Below are positions 18,676 through 26,828 of a stretch of 64,000 nt of DNA, piece after piece (position 1 is the first letter of the stretch; each line of letters opens with the position of its first letter). This DNA comes from Megaera_A sp965233855 (lineage in GTDB: Bacteria > Pseudomonadota > Alphaproteobacteria > Rickettsiales > Rickettsiaceae), in contig OZ247586.1 in assembly GCA_965233855.1 (NCBI GenBank), positions 62,001-126,000 on the forward strand, read 5' to 3'. A program made the position numbers and the translations under genes. The notes beneath the pieces are model-generated. The model saw only the letters and a program-made list of their open reading frames with translations. It was not told where the DNA came from and searched no databases.

Positions 18676-19269
18676 TTAGATATCAAATCTTACGCCAGCT
18701 GTCACGTGGTGACCTTTGAAACTAACTGCTTTAGAGCCGTTATCAAACTTTTTAGTTTTACCCATATCTCTATAGCTGTATGATAGTTCACCAGTTACAC
18801 CTTGTGTAAACTCGTAACCTGCACCAACATAACCAGCGAATGCAAAGCCAAATTTTTGTTTAGCTGTTGAATTAGCTCCAACTGACGGAGTCATTTTAGC
18901 TTTAACTTGACCCATACCAACACCAGCACCAACGAAAACTTTCATTGCGTCAACACTGAAAACATCAAAGTAACCGTTTAATAGCAATGTGTTAACATCA
19001 CCTTTAACTTTACCGATATTCTTCTTTTTGAAAGTTGGATTAACGAAATGATCAAAAGTTAAATCAACTCTTGCATTGTCCATTACGTGGTAACCAGCAC
19101 CAACGCCGAAATGAACATCATTTTCTGATTTTAGTTTAAAGCCGTTTTTATAATCATTTAGTTTTGACCAACCAACATTAGCTTTTACATAGAACATATC
19201 TTCCATTGCATAAGCAGATGAAGTAGCTAGTACAGATACAGCTGCTGCTGTTAATAATACTTTTTTCAT
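18676..19269 (-). CDS. Small outer-membrane beta-barrel surface protein 1
   Basis: I set the start at MKKVLLTAAAVSV (19269) because it gives a clear signal peptide (cleavage after TSSAYA) and is preceded by AAGAGGAAATT, a good ribosome site; the frame is open further upstream but without support. The mature protein (~175 residues) has alternating hydrophobic strands, Gly-rich turns (GVGAGYHVMD, VGAGVGMGQ) and a terminal aromatic motif GVRFDI typical of barrels inserted by BAM. It resembles OmpW/Opa-like rickettsial surface antigens. It is paralogous to the gene at 20487, sharing DHFVNP and NTLLLNG. Its function beyond surface barrel is not readable. Confidence 0.85.
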   Translation of the reverse strand: MKKVLLTAAAVSVLATSSAYAMEDMFYVKANVGWSKLNDYKNGFKLKSENDVHFGVGAGYHVMDNARVDLTFDHFVNPTFKKKNIGKVKGDVNTLLLNGYFDVFSVDAMKVFVGAGVGMGQVKAKMTPSVGANSTAKQKFGFAFAGYVGAGYEFTQGVTGELSYSYRDMGKTKKFDNGSKAVSFKGHHVTAGVRFDI

Positions 19270-19303
19270 AATTTCCTCTTTTTGGTATTTATAAATTACA
19301 ATT

Positions 19304-19349
19304 AAAAAACTACAGAAGCTTATTAAACTATTTATTAAGCCGCCTGTAG
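19304..19349 (-). terminator. Hairpin with T-run upstream of barrel gene 1 (terminator or attenuator)
   Basis: On the minus strand CTACAG (19349-19344) pairs with CTGTAG (19315-19310), and inside it GCTTA pairs with TAAGC; a TTTTTT run follows at 19309-19304. It lies 35 bp before the barrel gene start and, before IS982 arrived, lay about 140-180 bp after the stop of barrel gene 2. It may end transcripts from gene 2 or act as a leader attenuator of gene 1. Confidence 0.65.
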
Positions 19350-19557
19350 CTAACATTTCGAATATTACCACAAAAACTTCACTTATATCAATAACTCACC
19401 ATATAAATAGATATTAAAAAAAGTCAACTATAGTAAAAATATCACAATAAAAATCCGAAGATAAAGCCAAATCTATTAGTTGCGGCGATGTATCGTTACC
19501 TAAAATTAATAATCTAACCCGAACTATGTATAAGAAAAGGACTGCATAGCTAGTGAT

Positions 19558-19602
19558 ATTGGGGTATTCTGTATTTTTGCAATCTAAAAAAGGTACCCCA
19601 AT
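19558..19602 (+). promoter_or_regulatory. Hairpin covering the IS982 transposase start
   Basis: ATTGGGGTA (19558-19566) is exactly complementary to TACCCCAAT (19594-19602), which runs into the ATG at 19601. A transcript entering from outside would fold this stem and hide the start; a transcript starting inside the stem would not. Comparable protection from impinging transcription is known for other ISs; here it is inference. Confidence 0.55.
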
Positions 19603-20475
19603 GAATATAGATTACGATAGTTTGTTCTGCTTTGTCGATGATTTTTGTAAAGGATTTGAAAATTGGTACAAAAAGACACTCATTACCAGTGGTATTAGAA
19701 AGCGTAATAAACCATGTAAAATGAGCTTGTCAGAAATAATAACTATCCTGATAGCTTTCCATCAATCTGGAATGTCATGCTTTAAATATTTTTACCTAGA
19801 ACTTATGAGGAATCACAGAAACTTATTCAGCTACTTAGTACATTACGATCGCTTTACAGCACTAATAAAACTTGCTTCCCTGCTGTGGTTTGCATGCTTA
19901 AAAGCCTTGAAGGTAAGGTAACAGAATATATGTTTATAGATGCAACGCCTATGGCTGTTTGTCATAATCTTCGAGAAAAAAGACATAAAGTTTTTAAAGG
20001 ATTAGCTAAAAAAGGCAAGACTTCTACTGGTTGGTTTTTTGGCTTTAAGTTGCACTTTATTCTCAATACATTCGGAGAAATTGTAAGTATGACTATTACT
20101 GGTGGCAACGTTAATGATCGTTCTCCAGTTATGGAAATGGTGAAAGGTATTACTGGTAAACTTATTGGTGATAAAGGGTATATATCCAAAAAACTATCCG
20201 CTGAATTATTTGAACAAAAAGTGACTTTGATTACTAAAATCAAAAAGAATATGAAAAATATTTTAATGGATACTACAGATAAAATGATGTTGATGCGTCG
20301 TAGTTTTATTGAGACTATATTCTCCTCTATGAAGTCATTGAATACTTTGATTCATAGTAGGCACAGATCACCTATCAACGCTTTTTCTCACTTATTTGCT
20401 GGACTCATAAATTACCAAATTAGAACTGATAAACCATCTCTAGATCAAATGGTAAAATTAGATTCTTATGCATAG
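19601..20475 (+). pseudogene. IS982 transposase split by a -1 frame change
   Basis: The first frame (ATG 19601, MNIDYDSLF, to 19921) holds the N-terminal region; the second (about 19885-20475) holds the catalytic core with FIDATP, GGNVNDRSP, IGDKGYIS and the SFIETIFSSMK...HSRHRSP block typical of IS982. They overlap around GCTTAAAAGCC (19897-19907), where the continuation requires a -1 step. Either a one-base indel inactivated the gene or the step is a programmed frameshift; C TTA AAA is only a modest slippery site. I call it a probable pseudogene. Confidence 0.75.
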
Positions 20476-20486
20476 TTGGGGTTAAT

Positions 20487-21068
20487 CTATAGGTCAAATC
20501 TTATGCCGGCACTTAAATGTTGTCCTTTAAATTTAATATCCGAATTATTGAGTTTCTTTGTTTCTCCTAAAGATCTATAACTATATGTTAATTCTGCAGT
20601 TACACCTGGTGCAAACTCAACAGCAGATCCAAGGTACAAAGCATATGCTATACTATATTGTTGTTTCGCTTTGCCATTATTTGCAACAGTAGCATCGCCT
20701 GATATTTTTGCTTGTGCTTGGCCAACTCCAGCACCAGCACCGACGAATATCTTGGCAAGGCTAATATCAACAATATCTACAAAACCATTAAGAAGTAGTG
20801 TGTTGATATCACCATTAATAGTTTTGCCATTACTTTTGAATTTTGGATTTACGAAATGATCAAATGCAAGATCAAGTCTAACGTTGTCTAAATAGTTGTA
20901 TCCAGCACCAATAGCAAATGCAATATCGTTTTTAGACTTAATGCTTTTTACTTTATCTAGTTTAGAGTAAGCAATATTAGCTTTAACAAAAAAATCACTT
21001 TCAACAGCTTGAGCTCCGGAAGTAAGAATGCAAGCACTAGCAAGAGTAGATAATATAATTTTTTTCAT
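20487..21068 (-). CDS. Small outer-membrane beta-barrel surface protein 2
   Basis: The 193-residue protein has signal peptide MKKIILSTLASACILTSGAQA and a mature barrel ending GIRFDL. It aligns along its length with the protein at 18676-19269 (FVKANI.YSKL, NDIAFAIGAGY, DHFVNPKFKS, GDINTLLLNG, FVGAGAGVGQAQAKI, TAELTYSYRSLG). IS982 is inserted at the stop codon without changing the protein because the duplicated target restores TAG. The two paralogues plus the remnant at 18549 indicate a former tandem array. The exact ligand or host role is unknown. Confidence 0.85.
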   Translation of the reverse strand: MKKIILSTLASACILTSGAQAVESDFFVKANIAYSKLDKVKSIKSKNDIAFAIGAGYNYLDNVRLDLAFDHFVNPKFKSNGKTINGDINTLLLNGFVDIVDISLAKIFVGAGAGVGQAQAKISGDATVANNGKAKQQYSIAYALYLGSAVEFAPGVTAELTYSYRSLGETKKLNNSDIKFKGQHLSAGIRFDL

Positions 21069-21216
21069 GATAATTTAGCCCTTTTGTAAAATTTTATTTC
21101 TGAGTACTTATATATAGATAAGTTATTTTTGTATATTTTTTTGTAAAGAATAATCAATGAACATATATTAACTAATTTTAGTTATTGTATAATTGCGACA
21201 ATTTGATGTGTTTTTC

Positions 21217-21993
21217 TTATTCTTCGAAAGCTGGTTTCCCAGGTAGTTTTGAATTTATATAAGAAATTAAAGAACTAGGAAATAGATTAAATATTTTTAG
21301 TAAGAAGAGCATTATTATAGGGAAGGCAATAACATTTTTATTTTTTGCTATACCTCTGACAATTTTGCTTGCGGCTTTATCAGCTGTTGTCATGAAGGGC
21401 ATTGGAAAGTTGTTTACTTCCGTCATTGGTGTTTTTATGTATCCAGGAATTATTGTTGATACATGCACATTATAATTTCTAAGATAACCCTGTAGAGCTT
21501 GACCAAATATTCTAGCGGCTCCTTTACTTGCGGAATAAGATGGTGCGCTGGATAAGCCAAGAAAGCCAGCCATAGAGCTGACAATAGCGATATTCCCACT
21601 ACGCATTTGAATCATATGAGGTATTACTGGTAAGATAGTATTGAGAACTCCGTTGAGATTTGTTGCAAATATTTTATTTGTTTGTTTTGGAGTTTCTGGG
21701 CCATCAAGAGTTCCAGCCGAAACTCCAGCACAGGCAATGACAATATCTATTTTATGTTTATCTGCTATCTCGTTAATATGAGTTTGCATTGAGTTTGCGT
21801 CTGTAACATCGGCAATAATGTTAAATATATTTGCACCATTCTGTCGGCATATTGCAGCTATTTTATTTAGTCTTTCTTCTGATCTTGCTATAAGAAAAAG
21901 ATTATTTCCTTTTGCCGAATATTTTATTGCAAGTTCTGCTCCAAGACCGCTTGATGCTCCGGTAATAATTATTGTTTTTTTTGCATTTATCAT
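21217..21993 (-). CDS. SDR family NAD(P)-dependent oxidoreductase
   Basis: A 258-residue classical short-chain dehydrogenase: the cofactor motif GASSGLGAE lies near residue 11, NAG-like ACAGVS near 89, catalytic Ser in IVSSMAG and YxxxK as YSASK near residue 158. The C-terminus has a hydrophobic, basic stretch (about 225-245, AFPIIMLFLLKIFNLF) suggesting membrane association. The substrate is not readable. Divergent from gmk. Confidence 0.88.
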   Translation of the reverse strand: MINAKKTIIITGASSGLGAELAIKYSAKGNNLFLIARSEERLNKIAAICRQNGANIFNIIADVTDANSMQTHINEIADKHKIDIVIACAGVSAGTLDGPETPKQTNKIFATNLNGVLNTILPVIPHMIQMRSGNIAIVSSMAGFLGLSSAPSYSASKGAARIFGQALQGYLRNYNVHVSTIIPGYIKTPMTEVNNFPMPFMTTADKAASKIVRGIAKNKNVIAFPIIMLFLLKIFNLFPSSLISYINSKLPGKPAFEE

Positions 21994-22025
21994 TATACTT
22001 GTCCAGAATAATTCATATTAAAGAT

Positions 22026-22628
22026 ATGGTAAAGGGTGTGCAAAGTAAAGCAATGATAGTTATTCTTTCTGCTCCTTCGGGCGGGGGAAAAACTTCAATT
22101 TCTAATAAGATACTAGATGATGACGCAAATATCATGCTATCTGTTTCTGTAACAACTAGAGACCCAAGGCCAGATGAAAAAGAATCTGTTCATTATTATT
22201 TTAGAACGATTGAAGAGTTTAAAGAGTTGAAGGCTAATCATGAATTTCTTGAATATGCTGAAGTTTATGAGAATTTTTATGGAACTCCAAAAAAATATGT
22301 GAATGAAATGTTGCAATCTGGCTTGGATGTTTTATTTGATATCGATCATCAAGGAGCTCAGCAAATCAAGCAAAAATTGACTGATCAAGTTGTTAGTATT
22401 TTTATTGTTCCTCCATCTATTGAGTGTTTAAGAGAAAGGTTGGAATCTAGAGGACAAGATAGCAAAAAAGATATTGAAAAGAGGTTGCAACAAGCTGCAG
22501 AAGTTATGTCGTATGCTGATATTTATGATTATATAGTCGTAAATGATGATTTTGATGAAGCAGTATTAAATATAAAAGAAATTATTAAACAAGAGCGTGC
22601 GAAAAGGTTGCTTGATGAAAAAAAGTAA
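22026..22628 (+). CDS. gmk: Guanylate kinase
   Basis: A protein of about 200 residues: P-loop SAPSGGGKTS, GMP-binding tract SVTTRDPRPDE and HYYFRT, EYAEVYENFYGTP, and the conserved DIDHQGAQQIK. It converts GMP and ATP to GDP and ADP in the cytosol. I chose ATG 22026 (MVKGVQSKAM); ATG 22053 (MIVILSAPS) is a close alternative, and neither has a strong ribosome site. Its 3' end overlaps the start of the transporter gene by 14 bp. Confidence 0.93.
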   Translation: MVKGVQSKAMIVILSAPSGGGKTSISNKILDDDANIMLSVSVTTRDPRPDEKESVHYYFRTIEEFKELKANHEFLEYAEVYENFYGTPKKYVNEMLQSGLDVLFDIDHQGAQQIKQKLTDQVVSIFIVPPSIECLRERLESRGQDSKKDIEKRLQQAAEVMSYADIYDYIVVNDDFDEAVLNIKEIIKQERAKRLLDEKK

Positions 22629-23853
22629 GAAAAAAATTACTGGTGCGTTTTTAGGGACAATTGTCGAATATTACGATTATAGCCTATATGCATTTTCTGC
22701 AGGAATTTTAGCAGATAAGTTCTTCCCAGGTTATGGTAAAATTGAAAGTCTAATGTATGTATTTGCTATTTATGCATTTTCATATTTAGCTAAACCTCTT
22801 GGTTCTATATTTTTCAGTCGTATTGGAGATCTTTACGGCAGAAAAATTTCTTTGCGTATTACGATGATAGGTATTGCTATTCCTACCTTAATGATTGGAG
22901 TTTTGCCGGATTATAATTCCATTGGTTTTTTAAGTACAAAAGTGCTAATTTTATGTAGATTCTTTCAAGGGTTCTTTGTGGCCGGCGAATATGATGGGGC
23001 AGCTATTTATGTCATAGAGCATTTAGGTGAGAAATATCATTATACTGCTTCAGCGGTGACAAGAGCTACTGGGGTAACCGGTCTTTTACTCGGAATTGCA
23101 TCAACCAACTTTTTTAACTCGTCAATATTTCCTGAGTGGGGGTGGCGTATTCCATTTTTACTATCTATGCCATTAGCTCTTCTTACGATGTATTATAGAA
23201 AATATTTAGAAGAAACCCCAGATTTTGTTAAAGCAAAAGCGGATGGATTAGAATTTAGTGGGGTTATCAATTTTATTAAGAAAAGATGGATAACCTTGCT
23301 AATGGTTATCTTGCTTGCAGGTGGATTTGGTGTGACTTATCAAATTTCAATTGTTTTTATGAAGCAATATTTACCGATTGTGGTGCCGAAAACAAGTACT
23401 ATAATTACAACATTTTCTATTTTAATAGTGTTAGTTTTTGGCTTAACAATGCCTTTAGCTGGACTCCTTGCGGATAAATTTTCTTTAAGAGCTGTGGTTA
23501 AAAGCAGTATTTTGCTCACTTTGTTTTCTAGTACTTTATTGATTATATCTATATATTCTGAATTATTTAATTTGACTCTGGTTGCGTGTATATTACTTGC
23601 AGTTTCTGTTGCTCCGTTTAATGCGCTTGCACATGGTGTGATTGTTAAAGCATTTCCTGTAAATGAACGCTATAGAGGGGTAAGTCTTGGTCATACTACA
23701 GGCTCAATGCTAATGTCTGGCTCAGCGAATTTTGTATGCTTATTTTTTATGCAAAAAATTGATTTTTCTTTGTTTCCCATATGTTATATTTCTTTCTTTG
23801 CAATAGTAACTTTCTTTGTATTGAATGCTTTCGTGCAGCAATTCCAAATATGA
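22615..23853 (+). CDS. MHS-family MFS transporter (ProP-like), C-terminus replaced by IS-A
   Basis: The start MKKSKKKITGAFLG overlaps gmk (ATGA context). About 12 membrane segments are visible, with MFS loop motifs SRIGDLYGRKISLR (loop 2-3) and GLLADKFSLRAV (loop 8-9), and EYYDYSLYAF in helix 1, as in proline/betaine-type MHS transporters common in Rickettsiales. Native sequence ends at 23835 (VLNAFV); the last five residues QQFQI and the TGA come from the IS-A terminus. The length (413 residues) is near normal, so only a short C-terminal tail is probably lost and the protein may still work. Confidence 0.85.
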   Translation: MKKSKKKITGAFLGTIVEYYDYSLYAFSAGILADKFFPGYGKIESLMYVFAIYAFSYLAKPLGSIFFSRIGDLYGRKISLRITMIGIAIPTLMIGVLPDYNSIGFLSTKVLILCRFFQGFFVAGEYDGAAIYVIEHLGEKYHYTASAVTRATGVTGLLLGIASTNFFNSSIFPEWGWRIPFLLSMPLALLTMYYRKYLEETPDFVKAKADGLEFSGVINFIKKRWITLLMVILLAGGFGVTYQISIVFMKQYLPIVVPKTSTIITTFSILIVLVFGLTMPLAGLLADKFSLRAVVKSSILLTLFSSTLLIISIYSELFNLTLVACILLAVSVAPFNALAHGVIVKAFPVNERYRGVSLGHTTGSMLMSGSANFVCLFFMQKIDFSLFPICYISFFAIVTFFVLNAFVQQFQI

Positions 23854-25509
23854 CCCATACCCCTGTAGTAAAATTCTTTAATACAAAAAATTGTTCAAAA
23901 ACGTAGTTAGAATTTGCAGTTTCTTGCATTTTACGTGATTTTATAGATCAAATTCATTTAATTCTTAGTTGTCATTCTCTGATTGGTATCAATCGGATAT
24001 TATCTAACGATTAGCAACAGATGGTTCTATTGCTGAGAGCCTTCATTTATAGGTGCAAATTATACGGGTGGCTGCTCATAGTCACGCTTCAGAGCTACAC
24101 ATTCCCACAATATCTCCATGGATGAAAAAAATAACATCTCGGCTGTACTTCTTATCGTTTCCCACATACGCCCTAATCTACTAAAGCACGCTCGCATCTC
24201 TTGAAATAGTTTATCTGTTAATTGATGTATTTGGTGCATAGTAAAGGCCAAGAGGGTTAAATTATAGAAATTATAGCATAGGTGGTTAGAGCCATGGCCG
24301 TAGTTATGCTCAATGTTATATCCATGATTCTTTAATGTGTTGAAGCATTCATTCTCTATTTTCCAGCGAGCTCTTGCTGCATCTAATATAGTTTTTGCAG
24401 TTTTCGTTGTAATTTTTAAATCTGTAATCCATTTTCCATAATATTGAGTTTTGTTAGTGCCATCCTTTTGGGGCACTAGCTCCCAAGCTTCTATGTAGTT
24501 AGTTCTTGCTTTGGTGCTACTAAATAATTCAACCTCATTTACCCACTCGATAACTAGTTTATTATTTCTGATACTTCTCGCCTCAATCTTTGATTTATCA
24601 ACAGAGACTACGTTCTTTATTAATGTTTTATGATTAGCCGCTTGTATCTTAAAAATATAATTAGCTTTGTGGCTATGAATTGCCTCAATGACGGGAGTTG
24701 TCGCATATAATGCATCTGCATTAATGATTATCTCTAATTTGTCATGATCTTTTCTAAATTTATCGAGAAATCGTTTAAAGGCATTGGTTTCGCAGTCTTC
24801 TTTCTGATCTCCGTCTTGAGAGCATATCTCTTCGGGCATAACGGGAATCACCTGGCGCATGCCAGACTTAACTATTGCACCTTGTACTACCTGATGACAA
24901 TTATAAGGGTTCTTTGTAGAACCTCTAACCAAGCACTTTTGGCAATCGATGTCTTTAGAGCTGAAATACTGTGTACCATCTACGTTAAGTAGATATTTAC
25001 CAGGAAGAGTTTGATATTGTTCTAGGTGCTTGCCTCTTTGTAGTCTATTAAACAAGTCTTTGAATATTGGTCGGAACGCGTTCTCAGTATCCACCTCATC
25101 TATTACATTCCTTATACCTTGATCGGTAGGAAGATTTTGTACTGAAAACATACTACGTAGATTGTTGCGCTGTTGCCTTCTTTCCATGGTACGCTGAAAT
25201 TCCAATAACGAATCAGATTGGAAATACATGCGTGCCAAACCCGATAGCATTGTATCTTTTATACTATTGCTGGCATTTGGAGCTCTAGTATCTTGCGCAT
25301 TTGCAAACTTATCTGCTATCATACCTTGAATAGCGCTAAAACTCAGGTGTTTTTTGGAATGCATAAACTTATACCAATTATTTACTACTATTGATATAAA
25401 CTTAGATGATTTTTAGAAAATTAGCTATCTTTGTTGTCATTTTCTCTACGAAAAAGCTTTTTTTAAATCCCTATCTTCTAGACAATGTAGGTCATATTTG
25501 GAATTGCTG
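23836..25509 (-). mobile_element. IS-A copy 4 (full length, 1,674 bp)
   Basis: Both ends are intact. It is inserted in the 3' end of the MHS transporter gene. The right flank (AATATAACTGG) is not an evident continuation of that gene and there is no target duplication (..TCGTG / AATAT..). The transposase reads Arg45 (LARMYF), a variant shared only with copy 5 at 47044, so copies 4 and 5 are closest relatives. Confidence 0.95.
24060..25364 (-). CDS. IS-A transposase (Arg45 variant)
   Basis: An intact 434-residue frame with D129, D217 and E337. It differs from the copies at 1533, 3645 and 16990 by Cys45 to Arg. The minus orientation places its 3' end next to the truncated transporter, and its upstream end about 210 bp before the ABC-importer promoter. 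Confidence 0.9.
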   Translation of the reverse strand: MHSKKHLSFSAIQGMIADKFANAQDTRAPNASNSIKDTMLSGLARMYFQSDSLLEFQRTMERRQQRNNLRSMFSVQNLPTDQGIRNVIDEVDTENAFRPIFKDLFNRLQRGKHLEQYQTLPGKYLLNVDGTQYFSSKDIDCQKCLVRGSTKNPYNCHQVVQGAIVKSGMRQVIPVMPEEICSQDGDQKEDCETNAFKRFLDKFRKDHDKLEIIINADALYATTPVIEAIHSHKANYIFKIQAANHKTLIKNVVSVDKSKIEARSIRNNKLVIEWVNEVELFSSTKARTNYIEAWELVPQKDGTNKTQYYGKWITDLKITTKTAKTILDAARARWKIENECFNTLKNHGYNIEHNYGHGSNHLCYNFYNLTLLAFTMHQIHQLTDKLFQEMRACFSRLGRMWETIRSTAEMLFFSSMEILWECVALKRDYEQPPV

Positions 25510-25575
25510 AATATAACTGGAAATGAAGTCAAGATTTTTTGTAATGTACCTTTACATAGAGCATAAACTACGATC

Positions 25576-25604
25576 TTGACTCTTGATAAAAGTTGAGTTA
25601 GAAT
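25576..25604 (+). promoter_or_regulatory. Sigma-70-type promoter of the TrpXYZ-like operon
   Basis: TTGACT (25576-25581), a 17-nt spacer and TAGAAT (25599-25604) make a near-consensus promoter. The -35 overlaps ATCTTGAC (25573-25580), which is the inverted complement of GTCAAGAT at 25528-25535, a possible operator. It predicts a transcript start near 25611 and a leader of about 190 nt. Confidence 0.65.
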
Positions 25605-25610
25605 CATCGT

Positions 25611-25802
25611 GATTGTAATTTACGAAAATTTGTTATAAATGACATCATTACTAAACATGGCAAAGAACTTTTTCCTATTCGGGTTCGCACGATTTATGGG
25701 CTTTAGCTCATATTATCAATTCACCATGTTTTTTTATGGCAACCCAGCGTATGCCTGTCATCTATCAGAAAATAAATTAAATCAATCGAATAGGAAAATC
25801 AA
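25611..25802 (+). promoter_or_regulatory. Structured mRNA leader, candidate riboswitch or attenuator
   Basis: A perfect 12-bp stem pairs TTTTCCTATTCG (25670-25681) with CGAATAGGAAAA (25787-25798); the 3' arm contains the AGGA ribosome site of the ATG at 25803. A second stem, AAACATGG (25653-25660) with CCATGTTT (25724-25731) followed by a T-run to 25735, crosses the first, so the two are mutually exclusive or form a pseudoknot. A small hairpin ATGGGC-TTTA-GCTCAT (25696-25711) and a possible GGGTT/AACCC pair lie inside. It does not match any riboswitch class I know by eye. A 66-codon frame from 25639 runs through it with a Phe/Tyr-rich stretch. Confidence 0.55.
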
Positions 25803-26828
25803 ATGCAACCGACTAAATCAAATACAAACACTTTACTAAATTTATATAGCGCTTATATTGCGAAATTGAGTTTATTATTTGTATTTACCTTCATATTTTT
25901 ATCGTTAAATATAAAATATAGCCACGCAAGCGATCCAAAGATTGTTGCAATTACTGAAATTGTTGAGCACCCATCTTTAATGCAGGCAAAGCAGGGGATT
26001 CTTGACGAATTAAAGGTTGCTGGATATGAAGAAGGTAAAAATCTAAAAATAATTGATAAGAATGCGCAGGGAGCGATTGCAAATGCGATGCTTATTGCCA
26101 AACAATTTGTAGTGAGTATGTCAGATGCGATAGTGCCAATTTCTACTTCATCTGCGCAGAGTGTTCTTAAGGCTGTTTCTGGCACGGATATTCCTGTTGT
26201 TTTTTCCTCAGTAACTGATCCAGTTGCAGCTGGTCTTATATCTGATATTGAGACTACGAAAGAAAATATAACTGGCGCTATGGATTATCCTTTGATTAAA
26301 GAAGAGATAGAATTGATTAAAGAATATATACCTGATGCTAAGGTGATCGGATTTTTATATAGTACAGGTGAAGCAAATTCTGTAAAAACAATTAGCTTGA
26401 TGAAAAAAGAAATTGAAGGCAAGATGCAATATGTTGAAGCACAAGTGGCAAGTTCACATCAAATTAGCCAAGCTATAGAATCTTTAATTGGGAAAGTTGA
26501 TGCGATTTATATACCTTCAGATAATGTTGTTTTTTCAGCGATGCCTAAGCTAGTTCAAATGTCACGTAAACATAAAGTGCCAGTTTTTTCAAGTGATCCT
26601 GACTCTGTAAAGGCAGGAGTGCTTGCATGTATTGGTTATACACAATATGAAGTTGGTAGAACTGCAGGCAAGCTACTAGTGCGTGTTTTGAATGGTGAAA
26701 GAGAATTAAAAATTGAAAAACCAGATAAGGCACAAATTTTCATTAATGAGAAAACAGCTCAAATTATGGGTCTTGGTGTTCCAGAGAAAATGCTTGGAAT
26801 TAAAACAGATATTGTAGGTAGCAAGTAA
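25803..26828 (+). CDS. ABC importer substrate-binding protein 1 (TrpX-like)
   Basis: A 341-residue protein with a hydrophobic signal segment at about residues 21-42 (ending SHAS) and the two-lobed fold of the ABC substrate-binding family linked to TrpX (PF04392 type): KIVAITEIVEHPSL, NAQGAIANAM, STSSAQSVLKA, PVVFSSVTDPVAAGL, NITGAMD, YIPSDNVVFSAM and GVLACIGYTQYEVGRTAG are typical blocks. It would capture an amino acid, aromatic in known relatives, in the periplasm. First gene of a four-gene operon; ribosome site AGGA 7 bp upstream lies in the leader stem. Confidence 0.87.
   Translation: MQPTKSNTNTLLNLYSAYIAKLSLLFVFTFIFLSLNIKYSHASDPKIVAITEIVEHPSLMQAKQGILDELKVAGYEEGKNLKIIDKNAQGAIANAMLIAKQFVVSMSDAIVPISTSSAQSVLKAVSGTDIPVVFSSVTDPVAAGLISDIETTKENITGAMDYPLIKEEIELIKEYIPDAKVIGFLYSTGEANSVKTISLMKKEIEGKMQYVEAQVASSHQISQAIESLIGKVDAIYIPSDNVVFSAMPKLVQMSRKHKVPVFSSDPDSVKAGVLACIGYTQYEVGRTAGKLLVRVLNGERELKIEKPDKAQIFINEKTAQIMGLGVPEKMLGIKTDIVGSK

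Larger units (their letters stand above)
19517..20482 (+). mobile_element. IS982-family insertion sequence (966 bp)
   Basis: The ends are imperfect inverted repeats: left ACCCGAACTATGTATAAGAA, right (complement) ACCCCAACTATGCATAAGAA, with the ACCC tip of the IS982 family. It contains a transposase in two overlapping frames and is flanked by a 7-bp duplication. It is single copy here and sits between two barrel paralogues, directly at the stop codon of gene 2. Confidence 0.9.
19510..20489 (+). repeat. 7-bp target duplication flanking the IS982-type element
   Basis: TAATCTA occurs at 19510-19516 directly before the left end and at 20483-20489 directly after the right end. This is the only clean target duplication in the window, and its size fits the IS982 family. 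The right copy contains the stop codon of barrel gene 2. Confidence 0.85.

Noticed and set aside
16831..19462. AATCCGAAGAT shared at 16831 and 19452 as a split target site
   Set aside because: An 11-base match in AT-rich DNA without further homology can be chance.
25639..25839. 66-codon frame upstream of the ABC importer as an ordinary gene
   Set aside because: It overlaps the start of the first operon gene and has no good ribosome site. I keep it only as a possible leader peptide in the findings.
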